Assembly: GCF_918797525.1 (NCBI RefSeq)
Contig: NZ_OU963893.1
Coordinates: 3,782,001-3,846,000, forward strand
DNA from: an unidentified bacterial endosymbiont
Lineage (GTDB): Bacteria > Pseudomonadota > Gammaproteobacteria > Enterobacterales > Enterobacteriaceae
Direction of reading: 5' to 3'
DNA: 64,000 nt
The position numbers and the translations under genes were made by a program. Positions 44,384 through 53,964 of the stretch are shown piece by piece. The notes beneath the pieces were generated by a model, which was not told the origin of the DNA, searched no databases, and saw nothing but the letters and a program-made list of their open reading frames with translations. How positions within the stretch are numbered: the first letter of the stretch is position 1; each line of letters starts with the position of its first letter.

Positions 44384-44899
44384 TTAATTATATAGTCGTT
44401 GATAAAAGAGCCGGATGCAGCCCAGCTTCACCATCGCCAGATAATTTCTCGCCGTTTTGTCGTAACGCGTCGCTATGCGACGGTATTCTTTCAGGCGACC
44501 AAAACATCGCTCAACAACGTTGCGATTGCGGTACGCATTACGATCGAGCTGTGAACGCCCATCCAATGCCATTTTCTCATTTGATTTTCGGGGAATGACT
44601 GCTTTTATACCTTTGCTTTTCAGTTCGTTGCGTAACGCATGCCCGGAGTACGCTTTGTCGGCCAGTACCGCATGGCCACGGCGTTTCATGCTGCCGTTCT
44701 GGCGCTGAACACCAATACCGTCGAGAAGACGTTGCGCGAACTGGCTTTCGTGAGCCTGTCCGGGACTCAGCACTATGTTTAACGGAAGACCGTTTCCGTC
44801 TGTCGCCAGATGGATTTTGGTGCCAAAACCACCGCGAGAGCGACCCAGCCCATTATCTCCGGCGATATCGGGATGTTTTTTTGAGCCCCGGCAGCACAT
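44384..44899 (-). CDS. IS5-family transposase, downstream frame (copy 1)
   Basis: 171 residues containing the second and third catalytic parts: HAVLADKAYSGHALR and NVVERCFGRLKEYRRIATRY. It has no strong start of its own and would be made by ribosomal shifting from the upstream frame (44779-45228). Confidence 0.9.
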   Translation of the reverse strand: MCCRGSKKHPDIAGDNGLGRSRGGFGTKIHLATDGNGLPLNIVLSPGQAHESQFAQRLLDGIGVQRQNGSMKRRGHAVLADKAYSGHALRNELKSKGIKAVIPRKSNEKMALDGRSQLDRNAYRNRNVVERCFGRLKEYRRIATRYDKTARNYLAMVKLGCIRLFYQRLYN

Positions 44900-45228
44900 T
44901 TCAACGCCCGGATATTGCTGCCATCCAGCGCCGTAGCAGACCAGTCAACAAGATTGCTGGCATCAAGTAGCGAAAGCAACCTGTTGAAAATAATGTTAAT
45001 AACACCTGATTTTGACCACCGGTTAAAGCGGTTATAAACCGTTTTCCATGGTCCATATCGTTCAGGTAAATCACGCCACGGAGCCCCGGAACACAACACC
45101 CAGAACATACCGTTGATAATTTTACGATGCTCAGCCCATGGGCGTCCGGCCCGTGGAGATACGGGTTCAGCAGGCAATAAAGGCTGGATGATAATCCATG
45201 CTTCATCAGGAAGGTCGTAGCGAGCCAT
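44779..45228 (-). CDS. IS5-family transposase, upstream frame (copy 1)
   Basis: 149 residues with MARYDLPDEAWIIIQPLLPA, the DUF4096 N-terminus, and the first catalytic Asp in WSATALDGSNIRALK. It overlaps the downstream frame by about 120 bp; A-rich stretches there (AAAAAAACAT) are candidate slip sites. Confidence 0.9.
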   Translation of the reverse strand: MARYDLPDEAWIIIQPLLPAEPVSPRAGRPWAEHRKIINGMFWVLCSGAPWRDLPERYGPWKTVYNRFNRWSKSGVINIIFNRLLSLLDASNLVDWSATALDGSNIRALKCAAGAQKNIPISPEIMGWVALAVVLAPKSIWRQTETVFR

Positions 45229-45842
45229 AGTTCAATATGTTGTGGAAACAGACAGTTACTATAGCTCAAACGATTAAGGGACACAGCCTAGTACATTCAC
45301 CGGCGTATCCTCTGCATGCACTTTACCCGGCATCAGCACATAGTGGTTCAGTTCATCATACAGCGGGAGAAGCTGCTCCCCCATGACATCAACCCAGCGC
45401 CCCATCGTATTGCGGTTCAGCTCCACACCCTGCCGGGCGTAGATTTCAGCCTGCCGGTACAGTGGCAAGTGTTCGGCGAACTTCGCCATGATGATGCGGG
45501 CCAGCAAGTCCGGGCTGGCGTAGCTGCGCCCGATGGGTTTCGGCGGCAGCGGAGCCTGCACGATACAGTCGCACCGGCTGCAGGCAAGCTTCGGACGAAC
45601 CGTTTTGATCAGCCTGAAGGCGGTGTTGATGATATCTAACTGCTCAGAGATGCTTTTCTATCTTCTCGCGGTTTCCTCGCTGCTGCGGCCAAACAGCATC
45701 CTCTGTAGTTTAGCGACCAGTGCTCTGAGTGAGTCGATCTCGCGGGCATAGCTGGTTATTTCACCGGACAGACGCTGGATAACCGCCTGCTGGGCGACCA
45801 GCAGGGCCTTCAGTTGCTCGATGTCATCGGGAAGTGCATTGG

Positions 45843-46190
45843 TTATATCCGTATACCAGGCCGTTCCGTCCGTTTTGGATGTTGCCACGCGATACCCTCA
45901 AGTAGCATGGACAACTGGGCGGGTGTCAGGTGCACTTTCCCTTCACGGGTTACCGGCCACACGAAGCGGCCCCGCTCCAGGCGTTTGGCGAAGAGACACA
46001 ACCCATCGCGATCGGCCCACCAGATTTTTACCATTTTACCGCTGCGCCCCCGGAACACGAATATATGCCCGGAGAACGGATCGTCCTTTAGCGTATTCTG
46101 CACCTTCGAGGCCAGGCCGTTGAAGCCACAACGCATATCTGTAACACCCGCTATGATCCAGATTCTGGTGCCAGTCGGCAGCGTTATCAT
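45843..46190 (-). CDS. tnpB: IS66 Orf2 family protein TnpB (third type)
   Basis: 115 residues with IAGVTDMRCGFNGLASKVQ, GHIFVFRGRSGKMVKIWW and RGRFVWP. Open and full length although its element is decayed. It overlaps tnpA by 4 bp. Confidence 0.93.
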   Translation of the reverse strand: MITLPTGTRIWIIAGVTDMRCGFNGLASKVQNTLKDDPFSGHIFVFRGRSGKMVKIWWADRDGLCLFAKRLERGRFVWPVTREGKVHLTPAQLSMLLEGIAWQHPKRTERPGIRI

Positions 46191-46630
46191 CGGACATCAC
46201 CTTTCATTTCGCGGATTAGCGCCCGAAGAAGTTCTGGTGTCATCGGGGCAAAGAGTTTTACAACGCCTGATTTTAAGTGCAGTTCACATCGTGGAGTACA
46301 CCCAGGTGGTTCGTCAACAGAGCTCTCGTCTGGCTTATTTCGCCAGAAGGGATTTGTCACTGGGTCAGGTGTAGCAGTCAGTGCAACCGGGACAGGCAGG
46401 CATTCCTGTATATCATCATCTTCCAGTAACCCGTTTTCGTACTGGTTTTTCCATCTGAACAGCAGGTTATCATTGATTCCATGTTCTCTGGCGATCCGGG
46501 CAACAACAGCGTCGGGTTGTAGTGCCTGTTTAACCAGGCTGACTTTAAATACACGACTATAGCTGGTCCGCCAATCTTTTTGCCATTTTTCTTCGTTGCT
46601 GTCACGGGGAAGTCGTTCTTTGGCGCGCAT
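46187..46630 (-). CDS. tnpA: IS66-family helix-turn-helix protein TnpA (third type)
   Basis: 147 residues; KDWRTSYSRVFKVSLVKQAL and REHGINDNLLFRWKNQYEN form the helix-turn-helix region. First gene of the element, full length. Confidence 0.9.
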   Translation of the reverse strand: MRAKERLPRDSNEEKWQKDWRTSYSRVFKVSLVKQALQPDAVVARIAREHGINDNLLFRWKNQYENGLLEDDDIQECLPVPVALTATPDPVTNPFWRNKPDESSVDEPPGCTPRCELHLKSGVVKLFAPMTPELLRALIREMKGDVR

Positions 46631-46669
46631 GAGGTGTCCACCTGCAAAATAAGTGGGTGCTTAAATTAC

Positions 46670-46716
46670 AGGATCCTGAATTCGGGACCAGACGGTACTC
46701 AGACGACGCTTACGAA
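46670..46716. repeat. Right arm of the split palindrome
   Basis: AGGATCCT (right copy of the IS66 duplication) is followed by GAATTCGGGACCAGACGGT and ACTCAGACGACGCTTACGAA, the exact complement of the two left parts. Confidence 0.9.
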
Positions 46717-47068
46717 AAAGCGGCTCAGGACTCTGAAAGATCTTGATCGGGCCGCACTATTACTGGCACGGGCATGCACGCTATTACTTGATGTGAACAC
46801 CGATGAAGCAGACTTACGTCAGGCTATTTTTCGCCGCATACCAAAGGACAAACTGGCTGAATCCGTCGGCAAGGTAAATGAGCTGGCGCGCCCGCAGAAT
46901 ACTCATTTTCAGGATGAGATGGTGGAACAATATGGGCGGGTGAAGCACTTCCTGTCTGCGATGTTGCGCGACTTACACTTTCAGGCTACCCCAGCCAGTG
47001 AGCACATGTTGTCAGCAATCCGGGATAACGCTTACCGTTCATGGACACCTCAAAGTCATCTTAAATGA
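46717..47068 (+). pseudogene. Internal fragment of a Tn3-family transposase
   Basis: The frame gives LKDLDRAALLLARACTLLLD, LRQAIFRRIPKDKLAESVGK and QYGRVKHFLSAMLRDLHFQA, the region at about residues 330-440 of Tn3-family TnpA. Neither end is natural: the palindrome cuts it on the left and it ends in unrelated residues (NAYRSWTPQSHLK). It is a different lineage from the TnpA at 27113. Confidence 0.8.
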
Positions 47069-47112
47069 CTCTGAGGTGATTGTTAAACCCGTGGCGATTC
47101 ACTAATCTAGAG

Positions 47113-47144
47113 ATACAGCACCCTCTGCAATGCGAGTGCTGTAT
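47113..47144 (-). terminator. Terminator after the RHS toxin gene
   Basis: ATACAGCAC and GTGCTGTAT make a perfect 9-base stem with a 14-base loop, 11 bp past the RHS stop codon. The tail is TCTCTAG on the minus strand, so the T-run is poor. Confidence 0.65.
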
Positions 47145-47154
47145 AATATATAGA

Positions 47155-50100
47155 TTAATCTAAAGGTCTAAAACTACCTAACTCAAAATTTTGTCTGCTC
47201 ATGATTGGGTCCTCTACAGTGATATTAAGGGAGTCAGTATGGTGTTTTGCTGCTTTACGTAAATTCTTTCCTGAACCAAAAAGCCCAGCAGCTAAACCTA
47301 TGACGTTAAACGCCAGAGCCGCTTTATTCAGTTTTTCAGCAGTGTCCTCATCTACAAACTCTGCAGCGATAGTAGTGCCCGTATATGCTAAAACGGAGGA
47401 TATCTCAAATGCCGTAATAGCGGTATCGAACCTTGAGCTCACACCGCCTATAGATAAGACATTTCGTCCAATTCCAAATGTCCCTCCCGTTCGCTCCGCT
47501 GCAGTTTTTCCTATATTTAATTTGATCGTGTATCCGGCCCCTGCACTTCCCACGGCTAACCCAAATAAACCAGTGGCCAGGCTTGCTATATTAAGTGCAC
47601 TGGAAGCTTTCGGGTTAGATTCACTGGTTGCCGCTGATGCCACCGACAAGGTATTCGATACCACGCCGAGACCTGCAGATACTTTGCCCAATACAGAGGT
47701 CGCTGCGATGGCTTTCAGTACTGCAAACTTGGCTGCGACCGCAGGAAGGGCAGCTCCAAGCGTGAAAATCGACATCAGTATACCAACGGTGCCCAACACA
47801 ATGCCCGCAATCGCCATTTCACTCAAATGCCCGCTGGGATCGTTTTTGTTGATCGGGTCGCTCAAGGCATAGATATAGGGATTAATACCCCCACCGCCAA
47901 AAGGACTCCAACTGTCCGGACTGTGAAAACGCATCAACACTGGGTTAAACACGCGATAGCCATTCCCAAGAAAATACCAGCCGGTAATCGGGTCAATTTG
48001 AGCCCCGCCCAAGCCTGGGATCGTCGACAACAGACTTCGAAATCCGAAAGGGGTATAAGATAGAGGTATGGAACTGTCTACAGAATTGTTCAGGCAGGGT
48101 GTACCATCAACCATCAATCCATAATGGTAGCTGGTTTCCCGATTGCTTTCAGTTTCAATATGCCCCAGTCGTAACGCGCTACCGTTGTCCATCCATGTTA
48201 ACTCTTTACCGTCAAGATCTGCATTACTGAGTGACTGCCCGGAATAAAAATAGCGGTTAGTGTTATTACCCGGGATCTCCTGGGCAACCAACTTATCAAA
48301 TGCATCATAGTGATAGCGGCAAATGCATTGATTATTTGCATTTTTCACTTCCACTAAACGGTTTTTTTGCATCATAGACAAGTTTCTGACCCTTCTCATC
48401 ACTCGTTAGATTGCCGTTGACATCGTATTGCAGGGTAACGCGTTGACCATTTTCGACGATGCTGCTCAACTGGGTAGGATCATTCGGGTTGAACTCATAT
48501 GTTACTGCACTCGTAACACCATCATGGGTATTTTCCAGGCGCGTGATATTCCCCCAGCAATCGTATTGATAGTGTTGAGCAGACAATACCCGGCCCTGAT
48601 GATCGCGCGGTGCATTTTTACCTGAGCACTGATAGTGGCAGAGTCGATCGTTTTGGTCGTAACTGTATTTCTCCAGCAGCAGCAGACTGGTATCGCGCAG
48701 TTCACGCTCGCAGATTTTACCTTCAGGCGTGTAGGCAAGTTTAAGCGTGGAGACATGATTTCCGGCCTGATAGGTACGCATAACTTCCCGACTGAATGAA
48801 TCATATCTAATGGTCGTGGTGAAGGTAGCTGTACCGTCTCGGGTTTCAATGGTACTGATGCGACTAAAGTTGTCATATTCATACATTATTTCTTGCGTGG
48901 CGTGAGTGGAACGCTTCAACCGACCCACGTCATCATAATAATAACGATGCTCTATGCCCTTACTGTCACGTTTAAACTGAAGCAGACCTGACATGGAATG
49001 TCGATACGTTGTGGCAGACATGTCAACATTATTGACCACCATGCGCTCCTCCTGAAGCAACCCTGACGGGAAATAGTCCATCTGCTGGTTCAGATTTCCT
49101 TCGTGCGCCTGTGTCATCTTGCCGGACTTATCATTATAATTAAAAACTTGATTAATGCCCGGGGCCGTCATGCTGGTAATTGTGTTATCCAGATGAAAAG
49201 CGTAGCGACGCATATGGGGTTGGTTAGCCGGGGGGATGATGGCGTTTGGCAACCGTTCTCCGTTGCGATATTGATATCGTTGGGTACGTTCACCGCATTG
49301 ATCCTGTGACACACGCTCCAGGCCATCATATTGCGCGCTGGCAAACGCGACACCCTGCACGGTAAGTGTAGAAATGCATTTTTCCGTCGTGAAAGGCGCG
49401 TACGTTTTCTTGACCACTGTACCATCTGGCAGTGTTTTGTGGACGAGACGGTCAAAAACATCCCATTTAAAACAGGTGGTTGCACCGTTGTTGTCGATTT
49501 CGGAGACCTGGCGGCCAAATCCGTCGTAGCTCATGCTGGTTCTGGCATGAATCCCGTTATCCGTGTCCATCAGGGCAACAAATTCCGGCTCGTCGAAGGC
49601 ATTATTTTGGGTTAATACCATAGAAAGCCCTTGCAATCCTTGTAGGTAGGAGTTATCAACCGGATCATGGCTGTCTATTTCCACCCGTCCGTCATTATGG
49701 CGCGTTATCGCTACTTCTCCCCATCCGTCATATTCGTATTCCTTGCTCTTACGAACCGGTGTTGAGAGACGCTCAGTGATGCTGGCATTCAGATCCCACA
49801 ACCAGTCCAGAGAGGTTTCGCGGATTAACTGACCCAGAGAGTTATAGGCAAGATTTTTCACTTCTCGCAACGTACCTGTATATTCTTCGGCATTCAGTGG
49901 CGCATCATCGTCCTGCTGCATAATCCGACACAGTCTTCCTGTGCCATCGTACTGATACTCCCGGCGCAAACCAGCTGTATTAGTTTCTGTCATTACCGGC
50001 CAGAGATTTGTCGACGCCGGGTCTGGGTAAGTATAATTGAAACATCGCGTTTCAATGTTGTTCGGGCCGGTTCTGGTACTTTTTTCCGCTATTTTGCCGT

Positions 50101-51875
50101 CCGGGGTATATCTGATGCAGGTCAGCGTTCCGTTTTCGTCGATTTGTTCAAGCAGATGGCGGGTAAAGACAGAGTATGTCGCTGATTTGCTGCTGTGGGC
50201 ACCGTCATGACCGATGGTGCTTTCCGTCGTGCGTAGCGCATTACCGGTTGCCTGATATGTAAATGTGGCGACGGTCGTGAGATCATTCATGGTCGTCTCA
50301 ACCTTACTCAGCAAGGAGTGAAGGCGCTGCGCAGGGGAATTGACGTAACTGTAGCTATGAAGCCGTGTGCCATCGGTTTCTTTGGTGGCAGGACAAATAT
50401 AGTTAATGTTCAGTGAATCAGAGAAAGAAGACAGTGATTGCCAGGAGTAGTATGTCGTTTTTTGATGGTGTATCGCCAGACGCTGGCAGTAACGTTGTTG
50501 AACGGATAAACCTACTAAAGCCCAGCGGATCAGCAGGACAAAGTCCGGATTCGCCTGCACTGCCAAAAAAAACATTTTCCTGCTGTGTGCCGTCAGGGTA
50601 GACGACTCGTAACACGTTACCCCACTCATCTGTCTGCTGAGTCGTTGACTTCACACGAAAATGATCTTCGCCGATGTTAGTAAAAATTTCGGTTTCTTCA
50701 CTGACCAGCGGCAGGTTCATCGGCTGCTGATAATAGTTTACGCCTGAGAGCTCATTATAGACATATCTCAGGGTATGACGCTTGCCGTCCTGCACAGTTT
50801 CTTCCCGCGTAATGAGGTGGAAACGGTTGTAATCCCGGGTAATACGAATGGCGTCCTGTTTTCCCAGAAAATGATTTTCCGTTGAGCTGTAGGTATAATT
50901 TCCGGTAACAAGGTAGAGATTATCCTGCTCCGGATCGATATGCGTCCGCCCGGATGAAAAACCCGTAAAATTTGTATTCTGACTGTACTGCCACGTTCTG
51001 GTCATTGCTGGCTGACCATTCCCTGGATGGGTCGTGGTGGACACCACGCAAGGAAGGTAGGTTGCCATCGTGACCCGTATACCGGTGGCATTATACTGAA
51101 TAATTTCTCTGGAGCCTGTAGGCGTTCGACACTCCTTAATACCAAGATAGTTATCTTGCAATGTAATATAGTTAAATGTATATGCCGCATCACTTTTAGT
51201 ATTTTTCCCTACCGGCAGGCTTAACTGCATCAGTTGATTATTACGGTATTGAATATTGATCTGGGACAGGTCGCCATTGTCATCAGGATACTTGATCTGA
51301 TGGCAGTTTCCGGAAAAATAATTCAACCGGAGCATGAGATTTTTTGTCTGACGATGATGGATTTCCGTCAGGCAGGGATGCCCTTGGATAAACATACTGT
51401 AGGCCAGATCGAATGTTTCACCGTTGGCAAAGGTAACAGACGTCAAAACAGCCATATCGCTCGTGAAGTTTAAACGTTGAAGTGTTTCAGTAATACCACT
51501 TTTATAGTGCAATCGGACCGTGGTGGCATTAACCATTGTGGCACGCAAATTAACAATTTTTTTATCAATAAATCGGATTTCTCTGCCAGGAATCAACGCT
51601 TCACATCGATATTGCTCACCTTCAGCAGTGGTTAATACTCGTTTGCGTATATCCAGTTTCGAGGTAGTTACTTCCCATCCTCGCCCAAAACCAAAGTTAA
51701 TTTTGTTAAACGGTGAGAAGCGTACTGCAATGTTGAGACTACTGTCGTTAATATTAAAGGGTTTAAGCTCCGTTATATTAATTTTTGCCGTGTATTGTCC
51801 GGTGCGTGGGTCAACGCCGGAAGATAGAAAAGATGAAAAGTTAAACGCATTGGAATAAATTGTTTGGTCGCTCAT
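47155..51875 (-). pseudogene. RHS/YD-repeat toxin (TccC-like), two A-tract frameshifts
   Basis: Start at 51875 (MSDQTIYSNAFNFSSFLSSG); the frame is open 16 codons upstream but the Met there has no ribosome site. The whole would be about 1570 residues. Residues 1-470 are the N-terminal RHS shell; then many YD repeats (YEYDNFSRISTIETRDG). The core motif GWYFLGNGYRVFNPVLMRFH and SPFGGGGINPYIYALSDPIN ends the shell near 47790, and the variable C-terminus (about 210 residues) is hydrophobic and Gly/Ala-rich (GIVLGTVGILMSIFTLGAAL). Two breaks occur: a run of six A near 50460 (PSK then NDI instead of TTYYSW) and a run of seven A near 48365 (DAKK instead of DAKNRLVEV). Each is mended by removing one A. 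It may be a decayed gene, a slippage-controlled gene or a sequence error. It is the last gene of the operon from the holin. Confidence 0.85.
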
Positions 51876-52002
51876 TGTACATACTCCTAAAGCAAATAAG
51901 TTAAACAACCCATCAAAGTCCACATGCTATTATTTATTCCACCATCAAGAATGAAGTGAAAACCAGAAAATAATAGTTTGATGAGTTTTAAATTAGTAGC
52001 TG

Positions 52003-53109
52003 CTAGTTACTTCTGTTCACAGAAATTTTCCTTCCGTTATCTTCTGGCGTGAATAAAAAAGATTGATGATTTCCAAAGTTGTCGACGAATGAGAGTCGAC
52101 GTTGTCCAGTGTAATAACCTGACGGCCATGCGCATCCTTTGAAATGTAATAAAGACACAGCTATCTCGTTACTATTAATATTTATAAAATATTTATATTG
52201 CCAGATGCATCCTTTGGGATCTCTCACTTGACGTGCATGAAGAGAATAATTCCCAGGTCGAAGAAAATAACCGCGAGTCATAAAAAGATTATTCTCATGC
52301 GTGCTGCCTAACCTGTAGAACACACCAAGATGACCATCACTCATTTCCATTATTTTAAGGTTATAGGGTAACACCCAGCGAAATAAAGTGATATTTTGAT
52401 GATATTTAACCCATTTACTGATTTGTTCCTCGATGTTCTGGATTGTCTGGCTGGAATAAGACAGCATGTTTGGCTGAATTGAAAAGGGAGTAATTGCTTC
52501 AAGATTTACTGTACTATTAAAGACATTGACACCAACATTCATATTAGTTGTGAAAGTGACAGGGCTAATTTGATTTCCATCAGACACATCGAGTGTTGCC
52601 TTCGCCATAATCCTCTGGATACCAGTAGTCGAAGCAATGATGTAGACATTTATTATTTCAGGAACATTATTCCCTTGCTTTATTACGGTCTCAGTCAGGA
52701 TATTTTCCATCTCCGCTTGTATCTTCTGCTCATTACTGACAGGCAGACATGGTTTGTTAGTGCACTCTTCTTCGTTTAGAATATCCTTAGGTCTAAACCA
52801 TTTTGTTAGGTTTTGCTCTCTTCGCTGATTGATTATACCCATTTCGTATTCATTACGTTTTTTATTGATTTCCCATCCTGGTGGCATAGGTAAATCTTCA
52901 TAATTCAGCGATGAAGAGAAAAGTGCTGTGGTAACAGTTTTACGCTCTTGCTGGGTGAGCGGAACTGTATTCAACATTCCTGTAGAAACATTGATGCCTT
53001 GTTTTAAAATTTTTACCCGAATGTGGCACTGTTGTCTGCCGTTTGCATAAAAACGTGTTGAGACAGCCTCAAGACTGAATTGTGAAACATGAACATTTCT
53101 GAATGTCAT
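52003..53109 (-). CDS. Unknown protein of the RHS toxin operon (368 aa)
   Basis: Start supported by GGGGGG 6 bases upstream. No signal peptide, no clear membrane segment. Pairs of cysteines occur (EECTNKPCLP; KGCIWQYKYF; KGCAWPSGYYTGQRRLSFVD). The middle and C-terminal parts are rich in beta-type sequence. The first four residues, MTFR, are the same as in the polysaccharide monooxygenase at 60930-62051, which may be chance. It lies 128 bp upstream of the RHS gene on the same strand and 27 bp after the next unknown gene. I do not recognise the family; a surface or toxin-accessory role is a guess from context. Confidence 0.7.
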   Translation of the reverse strand: MTFRNVHVSQFSLEAVSTRFYANGRQQCHIRVKILKQGINVSTGMLNTVPLTQQERKTVTTALFSSSLNYEDLPMPPGWEINKKRNEYEMGIINQRREQNLTKWFRPKDILNEEECTNKPCLPVSNEQKIQAEMENILTETVIKQGNNVPEIINVYIIASTTGIQRIMAKATLDVSDGNQISPVTFTTNMNVGVNVFNSTVNLEAITPFSIQPNMLSYSSQTIQNIEEQISKWVKYHQNITLFRWVLPYNLKIMEMSDGHLGVFYRLGSTHENNLFMTRGYFLRPGNYSLHARQVRDPKGCIWQYKYFININSNEIAVSLLHFKGCAWPSGYYTGQRRLSFVDNFGNHQSFLFTPEDNGRKISVNRSN

Positions 53110-53136
53110 AACTAACCCCCCTATTATAAAATAGAA

Positions 53137-53679
53137 TTACTTATTCATCTCAATCTCGAAACCAAAAAACGGCGGGCTAAGTTCATCAATAATTTTAATA
53201 ATGAACCTGCTTTTCAGTTCTGGATCAATATTAGTAAGTAGTGACATCATTAACATACTGAACACGCCTCGCGCCTGGAAAATAAACTGACGTGTTTCTG
53301 GCGAAATCGACACATAATAACAAACCGCATTTTGTATTAGCGAGATAAAACCAGGAGCCATTTCCGGGTTAGTTAGAAGAGAATCATCATCTATGACAAA
53401 ATCCATTACGCCATATTCGTTAACACGATAAATTCTAAGTTCGCGATAACTACGGCGTAAAAGGTAATGCTCGTTAAGTCCGGTGATAAGATATTTCGGC
53501 TCGTAGTTGTTATTGGTTAAGTGCTCAGGAATGACAAATTCCAGCATGATTCGTTCGTTACCGATCGTCATCGGGATATGCTCAGCGCCAGCTTTCATAT
53601 AGATTAATGAGCCGAACCAGGAAAAACCTTCAGCATCTTTATAAAGTGCATGTAAATGGCCATCTGTTAATGTCAGCAT
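53137..53679 (-). CDS. Unknown protein of the RHS toxin operon (180 aa)
   Basis: GAGGAAAAA precedes the ATG. 180 residues, soluble, no signal peptide; FSWFGSLIYMKAGAEHIPMT and YLLRRSYRELRIYRVNEYG are typical stretches, and the C-terminus ends in acidic FEIEMNK. I do not recognise a domain. It lies between the acyl carrier protein (37 bp upstream) and the 368-residue protein (27 bp downstream), so it belongs to the same transcript. Confidence 0.7.
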   Translation of the reverse strand: MLTLTDGHLHALYKDAEGFSWFGSLIYMKAGAEHIPMTIGNERIMLEFVIPEHLTNNNYEPKYLITGLNEHYLLRRSYRELRIYRVNEYGVMDFVIDDDSLLTNPEMAPGFISLIQNAVCYYVSISPETRQFIFQARGVFSMLMMSLLTNIDPELKSRFIIKIIDELSPPFFGFEIEMNK

Positions 53680-53716
53680 TTTTTCCTCTTTTACTGTTAG
53701 GTTATAATAAATATAT

Positions 53717-53959
53717 TTAGTTCAAAATATAATTCACAGCATCCTCAATACTTGCAATAGTGCGTTGATACAATAACTGGTCAGGAATTTTAATTGCATA
53801 ACTTTCCTGAATATAGACCTGCAATTCAATGTAGTCCAGACTGTCAAATTTTAATGACTCGAAGGTGCTTTCCATCAGCACTTCGCTTTCATTATGATCC
53901 TTCATTATCATGATTCGTTGCTTCAGACTATCGAAAATATCATCTCTTGATTCCATCAT
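53717..53959 (-). CDS. Acyl carrier protein
   Basis: 80 residues. The phosphopantetheine site is FDSLDYIELQV with Ser in the DSL motif; helices before and after match the four-helix ACP fold (IFDSLKQRIMIM; IASIEDAVNYIL). It is not the housekeeping AcpP, which has GADSLDTVEL. It lies 5 bp downstream of the dehydratase gene. By family it carries acyl chains as thioesters for the neighbouring ketoacyl synthase. Confidence 0.9.
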   Translation of the reverse strand: MMESRDDIFDSLKQRIMIMKDHNESEVLMESTFESLKFDSLDYIELQVYIQESYAIKIPDQLLYQRTIASIEDAVNYILN

Positions 53960-53964
53960 TACTC

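Larger units (their letters stand above)
44373..45288 (-). mobile_element. IS5-family element (IS427 group), copy 1, 916 bp
   Basis: Perfect ends GGCTGTGTCCCTTAAT and its complement, flanked by TA on both sides. It carries two overlapping frames that would be joined by a -1 shift. Appears identical in sequence and length to copy 2 at 55606-56521. Confidence 0.95.
43703..45888 (-). pseudogene. tnpC: IS66-family TnpC (third type), broken
   Basis: Read from the right: MATSKTDGTAWYTDITNALP to residue 76 (45888-45658), then after a frame change a central block QAPLPPKPIGRSYASPDLLA to KVHAEDTPVNVL (45561-45294), then the IS5-family insertion, then [13 protein letters not shown] (44366-44330) with a large deletion in the DDE domain and the C-terminal part [20 protein letters not shown] (44083-43703). 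At least one stop or frameshift lies in each part. Confidence 0.88.
43636..46669 (-). mobile_element. IS66-family element, third type, decayed and carrying an IS5
   Basis: Ends GTAACTTAAGCACCCACTTA and, inverted, GTAATTTAAGCACCCACTTA. The 8-bp duplication AGGATCCT flanks it at 43628 and 46670. Without the 916-bp IS5-family insertion it is about 2.1 kb, shorter than a full IS66, because tnpC has lost sequence. Confidence 0.93.

Noticed and set aside
47155..48402. The last RHS frame as a separate small toxin gene with its own start
   Set aside because: Its first Met codons lie in the A-run and the frame matches the continuation of the upstream YD repeats; no ribosome site was seen. An independent short product from it remains possible but unsupported.
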